64,000 nucleotides of DNA, from positions 62,001 to 126,000 of the forward strand of contig NZ_JAQZAL010000009.1 in NCBI RefSeq assembly GCF_028737205.1, read 5' to 3'. The DNA is from Actinomycetospora lutea (GTDB lineage Bacteria > Actinomycetota > Actinomycetes > Mycobacteriales > Pseudonocardiaceae). Shown in pieces: positions 51,365 through 60,144 of this stretch. The notes beneath the pieces were generated by a model. That model saw only the letters and a program-made list of their open reading frames with translations, did no database searches and had not been told where the DNA came from. Position numbers and translations under genes: made by a program. Position 1 is the stretch's first letter, and the number at the start of each line of letters is the position of its first letter.

Positions 51365-51547
51365 ATGACCACCACCGTCATCGCACCGCAGCAGGCCACG
51401 CGGATCGACTGCGACCGCTGCGGGGTGCGCGCCCTGTCGCTCGCGATCCTCCCCGGCGGTGGCGAGCTCGCGTTCTGCGGCCACCACGGCCGGGCCCACG
51501 AGGAGCACCTGGCCGCGGCCGGCGCGCAGATGGTGCCCCTGCCGTGA
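51365..51547 (+). CDS. DUF7455-type small zinc-ribbon protein
   Basis: A 60-residue protein with DCDRCGVRALS and, later, FCGHHGRAHEEHL. Two Cys of the first knuckle plus Cys and His of the second could bind one zinc. It matches the small actinobacterial DUF7455 family of unknown role. GGAGGAGG is nine bases before ATG 51365. Confidence 0.75.
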   Translation: MTTTVIAPQQATRIDCDRCGVRALSLAILPGGGELAFCGHHGRAHEEHLAAAGAQMVPLP

Positions 51548-51607
51548 GGTGACCGGCGCCCTCCCGTTCATTGTCCCGGGCGAACTACCCTGAGGGCGTG
51601 ATGCGGC

Positions 51608-52822
51608 GTGGCGGGACGGTCTGAGCCGGTGCTGCGCCCCAGCACCCGCCGCTCGGCCACCACCTTCACCACGGCGTCCTTCGCGTTCGTGGCCGCGTGC
51701 GCCGCGGCCGGCGTGCCCGCCCCGCTCTACGTCGTCTACCAGCAGACCTACGGCCTCTCGACGGTCGTGCTCACCGGCGCGTTCGCGATCTACATCCTCC
51801 CGCTGCTCGCCGCCCTGCTCTGCTGCGGCGGCCTCTCCGACCACCTCGGCCGCCGCTGGATGGCCGTGCCGGCGCTGCTGGCGGGCGCGGCGGGGAGCCT
51901 GGTCCTCGCGACCGTGGACTCGGCGGCGCCGCTGCTCGTCGGGCGGGCGGTGCAGGGGCTCTCGGTGGGGCTCGCGCTCAGCGCGCTGGGTGCGTTCGTC
52001 GTGGACCTGGTCCCGCCCGCGCGGCCGGGGCTCGCGGGCGCGGTGACCAGCGGCGCGCCGCCCGGCGGTATCGCGCTCGGCGCGCTGACCTCGGGGATCG
52101 CGGTCCAGCTCGCGCCGGCGCATGCGCCCGTCCTCGCCTTCGTCGTGACCGCCGCGGTGCTCACGGCCGCCGCGGTGGCGGTGGTGTTCCTGCCCGAGAC
52201 CGTCGCCGGCCGCCCGGGTGCGCTGCGGTCGCTGCGCCCGGTGGTCCGCGTCCCGTCGACGGCCCGCCGGGTGTTCCCCGCGGTCTGCCTGCTCGTGGCC
52301 GGCACCTACGTCCTCGGCGGCTTCACCCAGGCGCTGGCCCCGTCGCTGACGGTGTCCGTGCTCGACGGCGACGGCCTGTTCAGCGGCGCGCTCGCGGTCG
52401 CCGTGTACCACCTCGTCGGGCCCGTGGCCGGGCTCGCCGCGAACCGGACGACCGCGATGCGGGCCCTCGCCGGCGGGGCGGTCGGGCTGGTCGTGGGGAT
52501 CGGCGGCTACATCGCGGCGATCGCGGTGGGCAGCTTCGCCGCGTACCTCGTCGCCGCGGTGGTGGCCGGCGCCGGGTTCGGGGTCGCGTTCGCCGGGGCC
52601 ATGCGGATCCTGCTCGACCGCAGCCCGGAGGGCACGCACGCCGGGACCCTCGCCGCGATCTACCTGTACTGCTACCTGGCGGCCGCGGTGGCGAACCTCC
52701 TCGCCGGCGTGGCGGTCGAGGTCTGGGGCCTCGCGCCGGTCGCGGTCGGCCTGTGCGGGGTCGTCGTCGTGATGGTGGCGGTCGGCGCGCTCGGGGCGGT
52801 GCTGCGGATGCGCCGCGGCTGA
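51608..52822 (+). CDS. MFS transporter
   Basis: A 404-residue, 12-helix permease: TM1 FTTASFAFVAACAAAGVPAP, loop 2-3 GGLSDHLGRRWMAV (motif A), and GAVTSGAPPGGIALGALTSG in TM5. It resembles the YnfM/Bcr-like group; substrate unknown. The start is GTG 51608. A TACCCT -10 box at 51586-51591 would start the mRNA at about 51598, where GTG-ATG opens an eight-codon frame that overlaps this start. Confidence 0.83.
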   Translation: MAGRSEPVLRPSTRRSATTFTTASFAFVAACAAAGVPAPLYVVYQQTYGLSTVVLTGAFAIYILPLLAALLCCGGLSDHLGRRWMAVPALLAGAAGSLVLATVDSAAPLLVGRAVQGLSVGLALSALGAFVVDLVPPARPGLAGAVTSGAPPGGIALGALTSGIAVQLAPAHAPVLAFVVTAAVLTAAAVAVVFLPETVAGRPGALRSLRPVVRVPSTARRVFPAVCLLVAGTYVLGGFTQALAPSLTVSVLDGDGLFSGALAVAVYHLVGPVAGLAANRTTAMRALAGGAVGLVVGIGGYIAAIAVGSFAAYLVAAVVAGAGFGVAFAGAMRILLDRSPEGTHAGTLAAIYLYCYLAAAVANLLAGVAVEVWGLAPVAVGLCGVVVVMVAVGALGAVLRMRRG

Positions 52823-52864
52823 GCGCCCCTGGACGGCGCCCGGGGACCCGGGCAGCCTCTGACC

Positions 52865-53326
52865 ATGGTCGAGGAGCAGGACGCCGGGAGCACGGTCGCG
52901 AGCACCGGCACGGAGGACAGCGTCGCCGTCGCCGGCAGCGTCGACACCTCGCGCAGCGTCGCGGTGGCCGGCAGCGTGGCGACCGTCGGCAGCGTCGGCG
53001 TCGCCCGCAGCGCCGGGACCGCCGGCAGCGTCGCGGTCGCCGGCAGTGCCGCGACCGCGGGCAGCGTCGCGGTCGCCGGGAGCGCGGCCACCGCGGGCAG
53101 CGTCGCGGTCGCCGGCAGCGCGGGCACGGCCGGCAGCGTCGCCGTCGTCGGCAGCGTGCTGACCGTGCTCGGCGCGCGCCTGCGGCTGTGCCTGGCCACG
53201 CTCGCCTGCGTCGACTGCACGCGCTGCGTGGCCTGCGTCGGCTGCGTGGACTGTGTCGACTGCGTGGGGTGCGTCGGGTGCGTCGGCCTGCGCGGCGCGG
53301 TGGGCCTGCGCGGCGTGACCGCCTAG
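52865..53326 (+). CDS. unknown repeat protein: SVxVxG hexapeptides followed by a Cys-x-x ladder
   Basis: A 153-residue protein I do not recognise. Residues 19-103 are 14 consecutive hexads of the form S-V/A-x-V/T-x-G. Odd hexads are mostly SVAVAG and even ones SAATAG-like with Thr at position 4, so the real unit is 12 residues. Residues 115-139 have Cys at every third position (nine in a row, C-V/T-x), with one more at C109. A short LRGAVGLRG tail closes it. A beta-solenoid (Val and Thr ladders) capped by a stack of thiols, for metal or disulfides, is a plausible fold. ATG 52865 lacks a clear ribosome site. The plus-strand frame alone gives such order, which argues that it is coding. Confidence 0.6.
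   Translation: MVEEQDAGSTVASTGTEDSVAVAGSVDTSRSVAVAGSVATVGSVGVARSAGTAGSVAVAGSAATAGSVAVAGSAATAGSVAVAGSAGTAGSVAVVGSVLTVLGARLRLCLATLACVDCTRCVACVGCVDCVDCVGCVGCVGLRGAVGLRGVTA
52919..53173 (+). repeat. imperfect 36-bp/18-bp repeat array encoding the hexads
   Basis: GGCAGCGTCGCGGTCGCCGG-like units recur every 36 bp with synonymous and conservative changes. The periodicity is kept in frame throughout. Confidence 0.8.
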
Positions 53327-53370
53327 TCCTCCCCCCTCAGTCCTCCCTCGGTCCTCCCTCAGTCCTCCCG
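53325..53370. repeat. 11-bp repeat GTCCTCCCTCA, four degenerate copies
   Basis: It spans the end of the hexad/Cys gene and the stop of the acyl-CoA synthetase. Read leftwards it repeats the end of that gene (GGGAGGACTGA), giving extra stops just after the real one. Confidence 0.6.
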
Positions 53371-54969
53371 CAGCGCCCTGCGCAGGATCTTGCCGGTGGT
53401 GGTGCGGGGCAGCTCGTCGAGGAACTCGATGGCCGCCGGCACCTCGTGGGCGGCCAGGCGCGACCGGACGTGCGCGCGCAGCTCGTCGGCCAGCTCCTCG
53501 GACGCGGTGACGCCCGGGCGCAGCACGACGAACGCCTTGGGCACCTGCCCTCGCCGCTCGTCGGGCACCCCGACCACCGCGGCCATCGCGACGGCCTCGT
53601 GCCCGCCGAGGCTCTGCTCGATCTCGCCGGGTCCGATCCGGTAGCCGGCGGAGATGATGACGTCGTCCTTGCGGGACTCGAACCACACGTAGCCGTCGGC
53701 GTCCTGCCGGGCGAGGTCGCCGGTGAGCAGCCAGGTGCCCCGGTACTTCGCGGCGGTCGCCTCCGGGTTGCGCCAGTACTCGAGCATCGTCGAGGGGGTG
53801 CGGCGGTCGAGGGCGAGCTCGCCGACGGTGTCGATCACCGGCTCGCCGTCGTCGTCCAGCACGACGGGCGTGAACCCGGGCAGGCCCTTGCCCAGCGAGC
53901 CCGGGCGGACCGGGTAGACCGAGGCGCAGTTGCCGATGCAGGCGTTGAGCTCGGTCTGCCCGTAGCCTTCGTTCACCGTCGCGCCGAAGAACTCCTCGCT
54001 CCACTTGAGCAGGTCCGCGCCCAGGGCCTCGCCGCCCGAGCAGATGGCGCGGAACGCGAACCCGCCGCCCTCGATCCCCGACGCGCGGATCATCCGCAGC
54101 GCGGTGGCCGGCAGCAGGGTCAGCGTCAGCCCGAACTCGCGCATCAGCCACACCGCCCGCTCGGCGGTGAACGCCGGCTCGCGGTCGACCACCACGGGCA
54201 GGCCGTGGAACCAGGCCGGCACGAGGATGTCCATGATCCCGGCGATCCAGGCCCAGTCGGCCGGCGACCAGATCACGTCGTGCGCCTGCGGGAAGAACTC
54301 GTAGACCGCCTCGAAGGCCGGCAGGTGCCCGAAGACGATCCGGTGGGCGTGCAGCGCGCCCTTCGGGTCGCCGGTCGTGCCCGAGGTGTAGATGAGGAAC
54401 GCCGGGTCCTCGGCCGCGGTGTCCACCGGCGTGAACTCCGGCGACGCCGCGGCGAGCGCGTCCTCGTAGGACTCCGGCCCCTCGCCCCCGATGACCAGCA
54501 ACGGGACCGGCTCGCCGCCGTCGTCGAGCGCCTCGCGCACCCGGTCGGCGTTCGCGGCCGCCGTCACCACGGCCGTCGCGCCGGCGTTGCGCAGCCGGTA
54601 GCGCAGCGCGTCGGGCCCGAACAGCGAGGACAGGGGCAGCGCGATCGCGCCCATGCGGAACATCGCGACGAAGCCCACGCCGGTCTCGAACGAGGCCGGG
54701 CTGACGAGCCCGACGACGTCACCCCGCCCGACGCCCAGCGCCGTCAGCGCGTTCGCGAGCCGGTTCGACGACGTCGTGACCTCGCCGAACGTGTGGTCGT
54801 GCGCGCTGCGGTCCGCCTCGACGATCGTGAGCGCGCGCGCCTGCGGGTCCTGCCGGTCGGCGCACGCCACCCCGAGGTTGAAGCGCTCGGGGATGGCCAG
54901 CGTGGCGAAGTCGACCTGACGCCAGAGCTCGTCGTAGCTCGCGGCCGGACGCAACATCGGCGGTTCCAT
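53359..54969 (-). CDS. AMP-dependent acyl-CoA synthetase (medium-chain type)
   Basis: A 536-residue ANL enzyme. P-loop LIYTSGTTGDPKGALHAHR (about residues 164-182), then NEGYGQTELNACIGN, LTGDLARQDADGYVWFESRK, and the C-terminal lysine in LPRTTTGKILRRALRED. These fit medium-chain or short-chain acyl-CoA synthetases that charge carboxylic acids with CoA. ATG 54969 reads MEPPMLRPAASYDELWRQV and follows a G-rich stretch. The open extension to 55080 overlaps the upstream promoter region. It is divergent from the MHS transporter 201 bp away. Confidence 0.88.
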   Translation of the reverse strand: MEPPMLRPAASYDELWRQVDFATLAIPERFNLGVACADRQDPQARALTIVEADRSAHDHTFGEVTTSSNRLANALTALGVGRGDVVGLVSPASFETGVGFVAMFRMGAIALPLSSLFGPDALRYRLRNAGATAVVTAAANADRVREALDDGGEPVPLLVIGGEGPESYEDALAAASPEFTPVDTAAEDPAFLIYTSGTTGDPKGALHAHRIVFGHLPAFEAVYEFFPQAHDVIWSPADWAWIAGIMDILVPAWFHGLPVVVDREPAFTAERAVWLMREFGLTLTLLPATALRMIRASGIEGGGFAFRAICSGGEALGADLLKWSEEFFGATVNEGYGQTELNACIGNCASVYPVRPGSLGKGLPGFTPVVLDDDGEPVIDTVGELALDRRTPSTMLEYWRNPEATAAKYRGTWLLTGDLARQDADGYVWFESRKDDVIISAGYRIGPGEIEQSLGGHEAVAMAAVVGVPDERRGQVPKAFVVLRPGVTASEELADELRAHVRSRLAAHEVPAAIEFLDELPRTTTGKILRRALRED

Positions 54970-55170
54970 GACGCCCCCCGAGGCTTCCACGGCGATGTGA
55001 CCGTCCTCACGGTAGGGGGAGGCGCGCGGCGTCGGTAGCTCCGCGCGGTGGCGCCGGGTGCCCTCGATCGGCCGGGCCACGCACCTTCTGGTGATTTGGC
55101 GAAGCGCTCCGTATGGTGTCGGTCACACACGGCGACCGATTCCGCATGGCGGAAAGGCAGGGGTCCACCC

Positions 55171-56502
55171 ATGCATCCTGCTCCGAGTGCACCGCAGGTC
55201 CCGACGGCGAAGGAGACCCGCCGCGTGGCGGGCGCGACGTTGATCGGCACCTCCATCGAGTGGTTCGACTTCTTCGTCTACGGGGCCGCGGCCGCGCTGG
55301 TGTTCGGGAAGCTCTTCTTCCCGACCGCGAACCCGCTCACCGGCACGCTGCTCGCCCTGTCGACGTTCGGCGTCGGCTTCGTTGCCCGACCGTTCGGTGG
55401 GGTGATCTTCGCGCACTTCGGCGACCGGATCGGCCGCAAGTCGATGCTGGTCCTGTCGGTGGTGCTGATGGGCGGCGGCACCTTCCTCGTCGGGCTGATG
55501 CCGACCTACGCGACGATCGGCATCGCCGCCCCGATCCTGCTGGTGCTGCTCCGGATCGTGCAGGGCATCGGCCTCGGCGGCGAGTGGGGCGCCGCCGCGG
55601 TGATGGCGGTGGAGTACGCGCCGCCGCAGCGCCGCGGCTTCTTCGGGAGCTTCCCGCAGACCGGGGTGCCGGCCGGCATGCTCACCGCGAACCTCTCGCT
55701 GCTGATCATGTCGGCGCTGATGTCCGACGAGGCGTTCCTGGCCTGGGGCTGGCGGGTGCCGTTCCTGGCCTCGATCGTGCTGGTCGCCGTCGGGATCGTG
55801 ATCCGGCTGCGGGTGGCCGAGTCGCCGGTCTTCGAGCAGGCCAAGTCGGCCGGGAAGATCGAGCGGCAGCCGATCGTCGCGGTGCTGCGCCGCCAGCCGC
55901 TCAACGTGCTGCGCGCCGCGGGCCTGCGGTTCGCCGAGAACAGCACGTTCTACATCCACACCACGTTCGTGCTGACCTACGGCACCGTGGTGCTCGGGCT
56001 GGCCCGCAGCGACCTGCTGCTCGCGGTGATCGTGTCGTCGGCGCTCGGCCTGCTCAGCATCCCGTTCTACGGCTGGGCCGCCGACCGCTTCGGGCGACGC
56101 CCGGTCGTGCTCTGGGGCTCGCTGGTGCTGCTGCTCATGAGCTGGCCCTACTTCTGGGCGCTCGACACGCGGTCGCTGCCCTGGATCATCCTCGCCACCG
56201 TCATCGCGGTGAACGTCGGCAACTCCGCGGTCTACGCGCCGCAGCCCGCGTGGTTCTCCGAGCTCTTCGAGCCCGAGGTGCGCTACAGCGGGGCGTCGAT
56301 CGGCGCGCAGGGCGCCAGCGTGTTCGCCGGCGGGCTCGCCCCGGTGATCGCCACCGCGCTGCTCGACGCGACCGGCGGCTGGGGCTGGATCGCGGTCTAC
56401 ATGTCGGCGATGGTGCTGATCACGATCGTCGCGGCGCTGTTCTCCCCCGACCCCTACCGGACCTCGTCGCGGCGGACCGAGGAGGCGGTCGCGGCGGCCT
56501 GA
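55171..56502 (+). CDS. MFS transporter, metabolite:H+ symporter (MHS) family
   Basis: A 443-residue permease of the ProP/ShiA/KgtP type. TM1 reads GTSIEWFDFFVYGAAAALVF, the MHS signature, loop 2-3 HFGDRIGRKSMLV, and IGLGGEWGAAAVMAVEYAPP the family's central motif. It imports an organic acid or compatible solute with protons. The divergent acyl-CoA synthetase suggests a carboxylate that is then charged with CoA. GGAAAGGCAGGGG precedes ATG 55171. Confidence 0.88.
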   Translation: MHPAPSAPQVPTAKETRRVAGATLIGTSIEWFDFFVYGAAAALVFGKLFFPTANPLTGTLLALSTFGVGFVARPFGGVIFAHFGDRIGRKSMLVLSVVLMGGGTFLVGLMPTYATIGIAAPILLVLLRIVQGIGLGGEWGAAAVMAVEYAPPQRRGFFGSFPQTGVPAGMLTANLSLLIMSALMSDEAFLAWGWRVPFLASIVLVAVGIVIRLRVAESPVFEQAKSAGKIERQPIVAVLRRQPLNVLRAAGLRFAENSTFYIHTTFVLTYGTVVLGLARSDLLLAVIVSSALGLLSIPFYGWAADRFGRRPVVLWGSLVLLLMSWPYFWALDTRSLPWIILATVIAVNVGNSAVYAPQPAWFSELFEPEVRYSGASIGAQGASVFAGGLAPVIATALLDATGGWGWIAVYMSAMVLITIVAALFSPDPYRTSSRRTEEAVAAA

Positions 56503-56614
56503 CCGACACCCTTCGGGGTCCGTCTCGTTGGACTCACCGGACCGCTGCCCTGTACTGCGCGTGACCGAGGGACGCTCGCTCACCGACCGGGTGGACCGTC
56601 GCGGGGAGGACAGC

Positions 56615-57943
56615 ATGCCGGTGGGGACCTCGGTGGGGACCTCGGTGGGGATCGGTGCCCGCCCGCGGGCTCGGCCGGACGCGGCGCTGCGGGTCCTGCT
56701 GCCCGTCGTCGTGGTGGTGGGGACCGTGCCGCCGGCGCTCGTCGCGCCGGCCGTCCCGGCGGCGTCGTCGTCGCAGCTGGTCATCGCGGGGAGCGCGGTG
56801 GTGCTCGCCGGCGTGGGTCTCACCGCGGTGGGCGTCTGGCGCCTGCTCGCCCTGGGGGCCCGCGTCGCGCCCGTGATCGGCCTCCTGGGCGCCGGTGTCC
56901 TGCTCGGCCAGGGCCTCGCGATCGGCGGCGAGCTGGCGCCCACCGGATCGACCGGGCTGGTGATCGGGGCGGCGGGCGGCGCGCTCGCCGGCGCCGGGCT
57001 GCTCGGCGTCCTCGTGCGGTGGCGGCACCGGTCGCTCGCGGGCGCGCCGACCCCGCGCAGGGTGCGCGGGCCCCTGATCGCCGCGGGGATCGCCCTGCTC
57101 GTGCTCGCCGTGGCGCGGGCGTCGGTCCCGGCGTGGCTGGTCGCGGTCGGCGTCGTCGCGGTCGTCCTGACCGGGCTGCCGCTGCTCGTCGGGCACGTCC
57201 GCGCCGGCACGCCGCGCGCCGCGCTGGCCGTCGACCCCGTGGTGGCGCCGAGCGCCGACCCCGCTCCACGCGCGTCGGACGACCCGTACGCGACGATCGA
57301 GGTGGACCCGCCGGCACCGGCCCGCCCCGGCCCGTGGGGCCCGACCCTGCGGGTCCTGCACCTCGCCGGCGCCGACCCGGACGGCGCGGCCGAGCTCCAC
57401 CGCCGCCTCGCCGCCGCCGGGCACGAGATCACGGTGCTGAGCCCGCGGTCCCCCGGCGTCCACGACCGGATCGAGCAGCACGGCGCGGGCATGGTGCGCT
57501 GGACCCACCCCGTGCGCCGGAGCTGGACGCGGTCCGGGCGGCTGCTGTCCTACATCGCGGCCGCGGTCGTCGCGGCCCGCCACACCCGCGCCGACGTGGT
57601 CGTGGAGGAGCTCACCGCCTCGCCGGGCCCGCTGGCGGTGCCGCGCTGGACGACGCGTCCGGTGGTGGCCCTCGCGTCGTGGCTGCCCGACCCGGTGCCC
57701 GCCGACCGGTCGGGGTCCGGACGCGAGGAGCACCTGCTCCGCCTGCGGTGGTGGGCGATCCGCAGCCACCGCTCGGTCGTCGTCCGCTCCCCCGCCGCGG
57801 CGGACACCCTCGCCGTGGGACGCTGCCGCGCCGACGTCGCGGTCGCGCGCGCCGACGACCCCGACGTCCTCGCGGGCCAGGTCGCCGACGTCTACCTGGC
57901 GGCGGTCCGGCGGGGGTCGATGGGGCGGCTCCCGGGGACGTGA
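56615..57943 (+). CDS. polytopic membrane protein with C-terminal half glycosyltransferase (GT-B N-domain)
   Basis: A 442-residue protein. About six membrane helices fill residues 20-200 (e.g. VLLPVVVVVGTVPPALVAP; PLIAAGIALLVLAVARASV). From residue 245 it reads TLRVLHLAGADPDGAAELHR and LAAAGHEITVLSPRSPG, the first Rossmann half of a GT4-type glycosyltransferase, and ends soon after VALASWLPDPVPADR. The donor-sugar half is absent. It may be a non-catalytic partner or act with another subunit. GGGGAGGA precedes ATG 56615, and the N-terminus carries a GTSVGTSVG repeat (12-bp DNA unit). Confidence 0.65.
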   Translation: MPVGTSVGTSVGIGARPRARPDAALRVLLPVVVVVGTVPPALVAPAVPAASSSQLVIAGSAVVLAGVGLTAVGVWRLLALGARVAPVIGLLGAGVLLGQGLAIGGELAPTGSTGLVIGAAGGALAGAGLLGVLVRWRHRSLAGAPTPRRVRGPLIAAGIALLVLAVARASVPAWLVAVGVVAVVLTGLPLLVGHVRAGTPRAALAVDPVVAPSADPAPRASDDPYATIEVDPPAPARPGPWGPTLRVLHLAGADPDGAAELHRRLAAAGHEITVLSPRSPGVHDRIEQHGAGMVRWTHPVRRSWTRSGRLLSYIAAAVVAARHTRADVVVEELTASPGPLAVPRWTTRPVVALASWLPDPVPADRSGSGREEHLLRLRWWAIRSHRSVVVRSPAAADTLAVGRCRADVAVARADDPDVLAGQVADVYLAAVRRGSMGRLPGT

Positions 57944-57997
57944 GCACGCGCCGGTCACGGCGCCGGCGCGAGCGGACGCGAGACGGACCGAGCGGCT

Positions 57998-59044
57998 CTA
58001 GCCCGCGAGCCAGGACAGCATGCGGCCCCGCGACCAGCAGCGGCCGAGGGCCTCGGCGCGCATTACCCGGTGCTCGAGGACCACCAGACCGAGGATGCTG
58101 TGCCCGGAGGCGGGGCGGTCGCCCAGGGTCGGGACCGCCGGCGCGACCCCGACGCCCTCCGCCGACACCCAGGCCACCGGCCGGTCGGTCGCCGCGGCGT
58201 CGAGGCGCTGCAGGAAGCGCAGGCGGCGCTCGAGCGGGAGGGCCGACAGGGTCCAGGTCGTGGTGACGACGGGCAGCGCGTCCGCCGGCACGTGCGCGAG
58301 GGCGTCCGGGAGCAGGTCGACGGGGTCGCCGCGGAGCAGGACCTTCCCGGTCGCTCCCGCCAGGGTGATCTCGGCGTCGAGCGCGGCCGCCCGCTCGTGG
58401 TGGTCCGGGGGCACGGCGGCCCGCAGCCGTCGGGCCTGGTCGGTGTCGGTGACGTCGACCGGGTCGTCGTCGACCCCGATGCGGGCGACGACCGGGGGCA
58501 GCGCCCGCGCGGGCAGGGGTCGCTCCCCCACCACCGACGCCGACCGCTGCACCGGTGACGACGGGTCGCCCAGCGTCGGCCCGCCGTCGTAGGTGACGCC
58601 GACCCGGTCGACGACGAGGTCGAACCCGGCCGAGCACCCGACGTCGACGAGCCCGACGGCGGCCGCGCCGACGCGCTGCGTGGCCTCGGCGATCGCGGGG
58701 AGGAGGACGGGGGCGCGGCCGGTCTCGCCGGGGCGCGGCGTGGTGGCCGCGCCGTCGGCGACCGCCTCGGGCATCTCCCGCAGCGTGGCGACGGCGGCCC
58801 GCGCGGCGGCGTCGTGATCGCCGGCGGCGTAGGCGGCCGCGAGGGCCGGGGCGCGGCCGGCGAGGGCGAGGTCGTGCAGCGCGGCGAGGACCCGGTCCGG
58901 CGATCGCCGGCGTGCGGGCAGCGTCCCGAGCGCGCGCAGCGCCTCGTCGGACTCGCTCAGGGCCAGCGCGACGCGCTGGTGGAGGAACCCGGCGGCCTCG
59001 ACCTCACCGGCGTGCCGGTACCGCTGCGCCAGCGTCCTGCCCAC
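57998..59044 (-). CDS. DUF2332 family protein
   Basis: A 348-residue cytosolic protein of the actinobacterial DUF2332 family. It shows ALSESDEALRALGTLPARRR near the start, VGLVDVGCSAGFDLVVDRVG in the middle (a methyltransferase-like motif I), and VVTTTWTLSALPLERRLRFL later. The middle motif suggests a SAM-like binding core, but the family is uncharacterised. It starts with GTG 59044 and has no operon partner. Confidence 0.8.
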   Translation of the reverse strand: MGRTLAQRYRHAGEVEAAGFLHQRVALALSESDEALRALGTLPARRRSPDRVLAALHDLALAGRAPALAAAYAAGDHDAAARAAVATLREMPEAVADGAATTPRPGETGRAPVLLPAIAEATQRVGAAAVGLVDVGCSAGFDLVVDRVGVTYDGGPTLGDPSSPVQRSASVVGERPLPARALPPVVARIGVDDDPVDVTDTDQARRLRAAVPPDHHERAAALDAEITLAGATGKVLLRGDPVDLLPDALAHVPADALPVVTTTWTLSALPLERRLRFLQRLDAAATDRPVAWVSAEGVGVAPAVPTLGDRPASGHSILGLVVLEHRVMRAEALGRCWSRGRMLSWLAG

Positions 59045-59079
59045 GGGTCAGTCGTACCAGCACTCGTCCCGACCAGGTC

Positions 59080-59919
59080 TCAGGGCATCGCCTGCGCGCC
59101 GATCACCGACAGCAGCTGCAGCTTCTCGTGGCTCTCGCTGCCCGGGACCGCCGTGTAGACCAGCAGCGACTGCGCCTGCTGCGGGTCGAGCAGCGACTGG
59201 CAGGTGAGGTCCAGCCGCCCGAGCTCGGGGTGGACGAAGCGCTTGACGTCGTGCGGGCGGATGCCGACCTCGTGCTCGTCCCACACGGCCCGGAACTCCT
59301 CGTTGTCGGCGAGCAGGAGGTCGGCGAGGTGTCCCGCGCGCGACGCGCGGCCGCGCCGTCCGATGACCTCGCGCAGCCCCGAGGCCCACATGCGCGAGAG
59401 GAACGCGTGGTCCTCGGGCGCGTAGAGCGACCGCGTGGCCGGGTCGGCGAACCACCGGTACCCGATGCTGCGCCACGGCCCCGTGTAGCTCGTGAGGTCG
59501 CCGGTGAGCGCGACGCCGAGCGGGGTCTGGCGCAGCGTCTCGCCGAGCTCGGTGACGATCTCGGCGGGCGTGTCGTCGAGGCGGTCGAGGATGCGCAGCA
59601 TGCCCGGGCTGACGTGCTCGCTCGCGGCGCCCCGCGCGGGCGGGTGCTGGCCGGCGAGCCGGAACAGGTGGTCGCGCTCGTCGAGCGCGAGGTGCAGGCC
59701 CTGCGCGATCGCGGCGATCATCTGCTCCGAGGGCTGCGGCCCGCGCTCGCGCTCGAGGCGCGCGTAGTAGTCGGTCGACATGTGGCACAGCGCGGCCACC
59801 TCCTCGCGCCGCAGCCCGGTGGTCCGGCGCCGCTGCCCGCGCGGGAGGCCGACGTCCTCGGGCTGCAGCGACTCGCGGCGACGCCGCAGGAACTCCGCCA
59901 GCCCGGCCCGATCGATCAC
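59080..59919 (-). CDS. XRE-family regulator with MmyB-like ligand domain
   Basis: A 279-residue regulator. HTH at residues 10-75 (LAEFLRRRRESLQPEDVGLP; TTGLRREEVAALCHMSTDYY; ARLERERGPQPSEQMIAAIA). A PAS-like MmyB ligand-binding domain follows (IVTELGETLRQTPLGVALTG; FVHPELGRLDLTCQSLLDP). MmyB-type regulators often sit beside the dehydrogenase or transporter they control and may bind fatty acids. The divergent BASS transporter is a likely target. The start is GTG 59919 after AGAGAGGACC. Confidence 0.87.
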   Translation of the reverse strand: MIDRAGLAEFLRRRRESLQPEDVGLPRGQRRRTTGLRREEVAALCHMSTDYYARLERERGPQPSEQMIAAIAQGLHLALDERDHLFRLAGQHPPARGAASEHVSPGMLRILDRLDDTPAEIVTELGETLRQTPLGVALTGDLTSYTGPWRSIGYRWFADPATRSLYAPEDHAFLSRMWASGLREVIGRRGRASRAGHLADLLLADNEEFRAVWDEHEVGIRPHDVKRFVHPELGRLDLTCQSLLDPQQAQSLLVYTAVPGSESHEKLQLLSVIGAQAMP

Positions 59920-60144
59920 GGTGCGGTCCTCTCTGGATGGGTGCCTCGTTCGTACCGCCTGTCCGGCGCCGCAACCACGGTCCGTCGATCCCCCCGTGCG
60001 TGGCCGCCCGCCCGCGCAGCAGCAGCTGCGAGCCTTGTCCGGAACGTCCCGCCTGTCCGACCATGGGCGCGCCCGCCACCGACGCCCCGGGAGTGCCGAT
60101 GGACACCGCGCTGACCACCGGTCGGCCTGCCCCTGGCGCTGGCC

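Noticed and set aside
52919-53173. CRISPR-like array
   Set aside because: The repeats are contiguous, in frame and without unique spacers; they encode protein hexads.
49469-54151. An open reading frame of 1560 codons on the minus strand
   Set aside because: It runs through several genes of both strands in an Arg/Ala/Asp-rich, repeat-like translation. Only its last 329 codons (DUF389) look like a protein. Long spurious frames are normal at this GC content.
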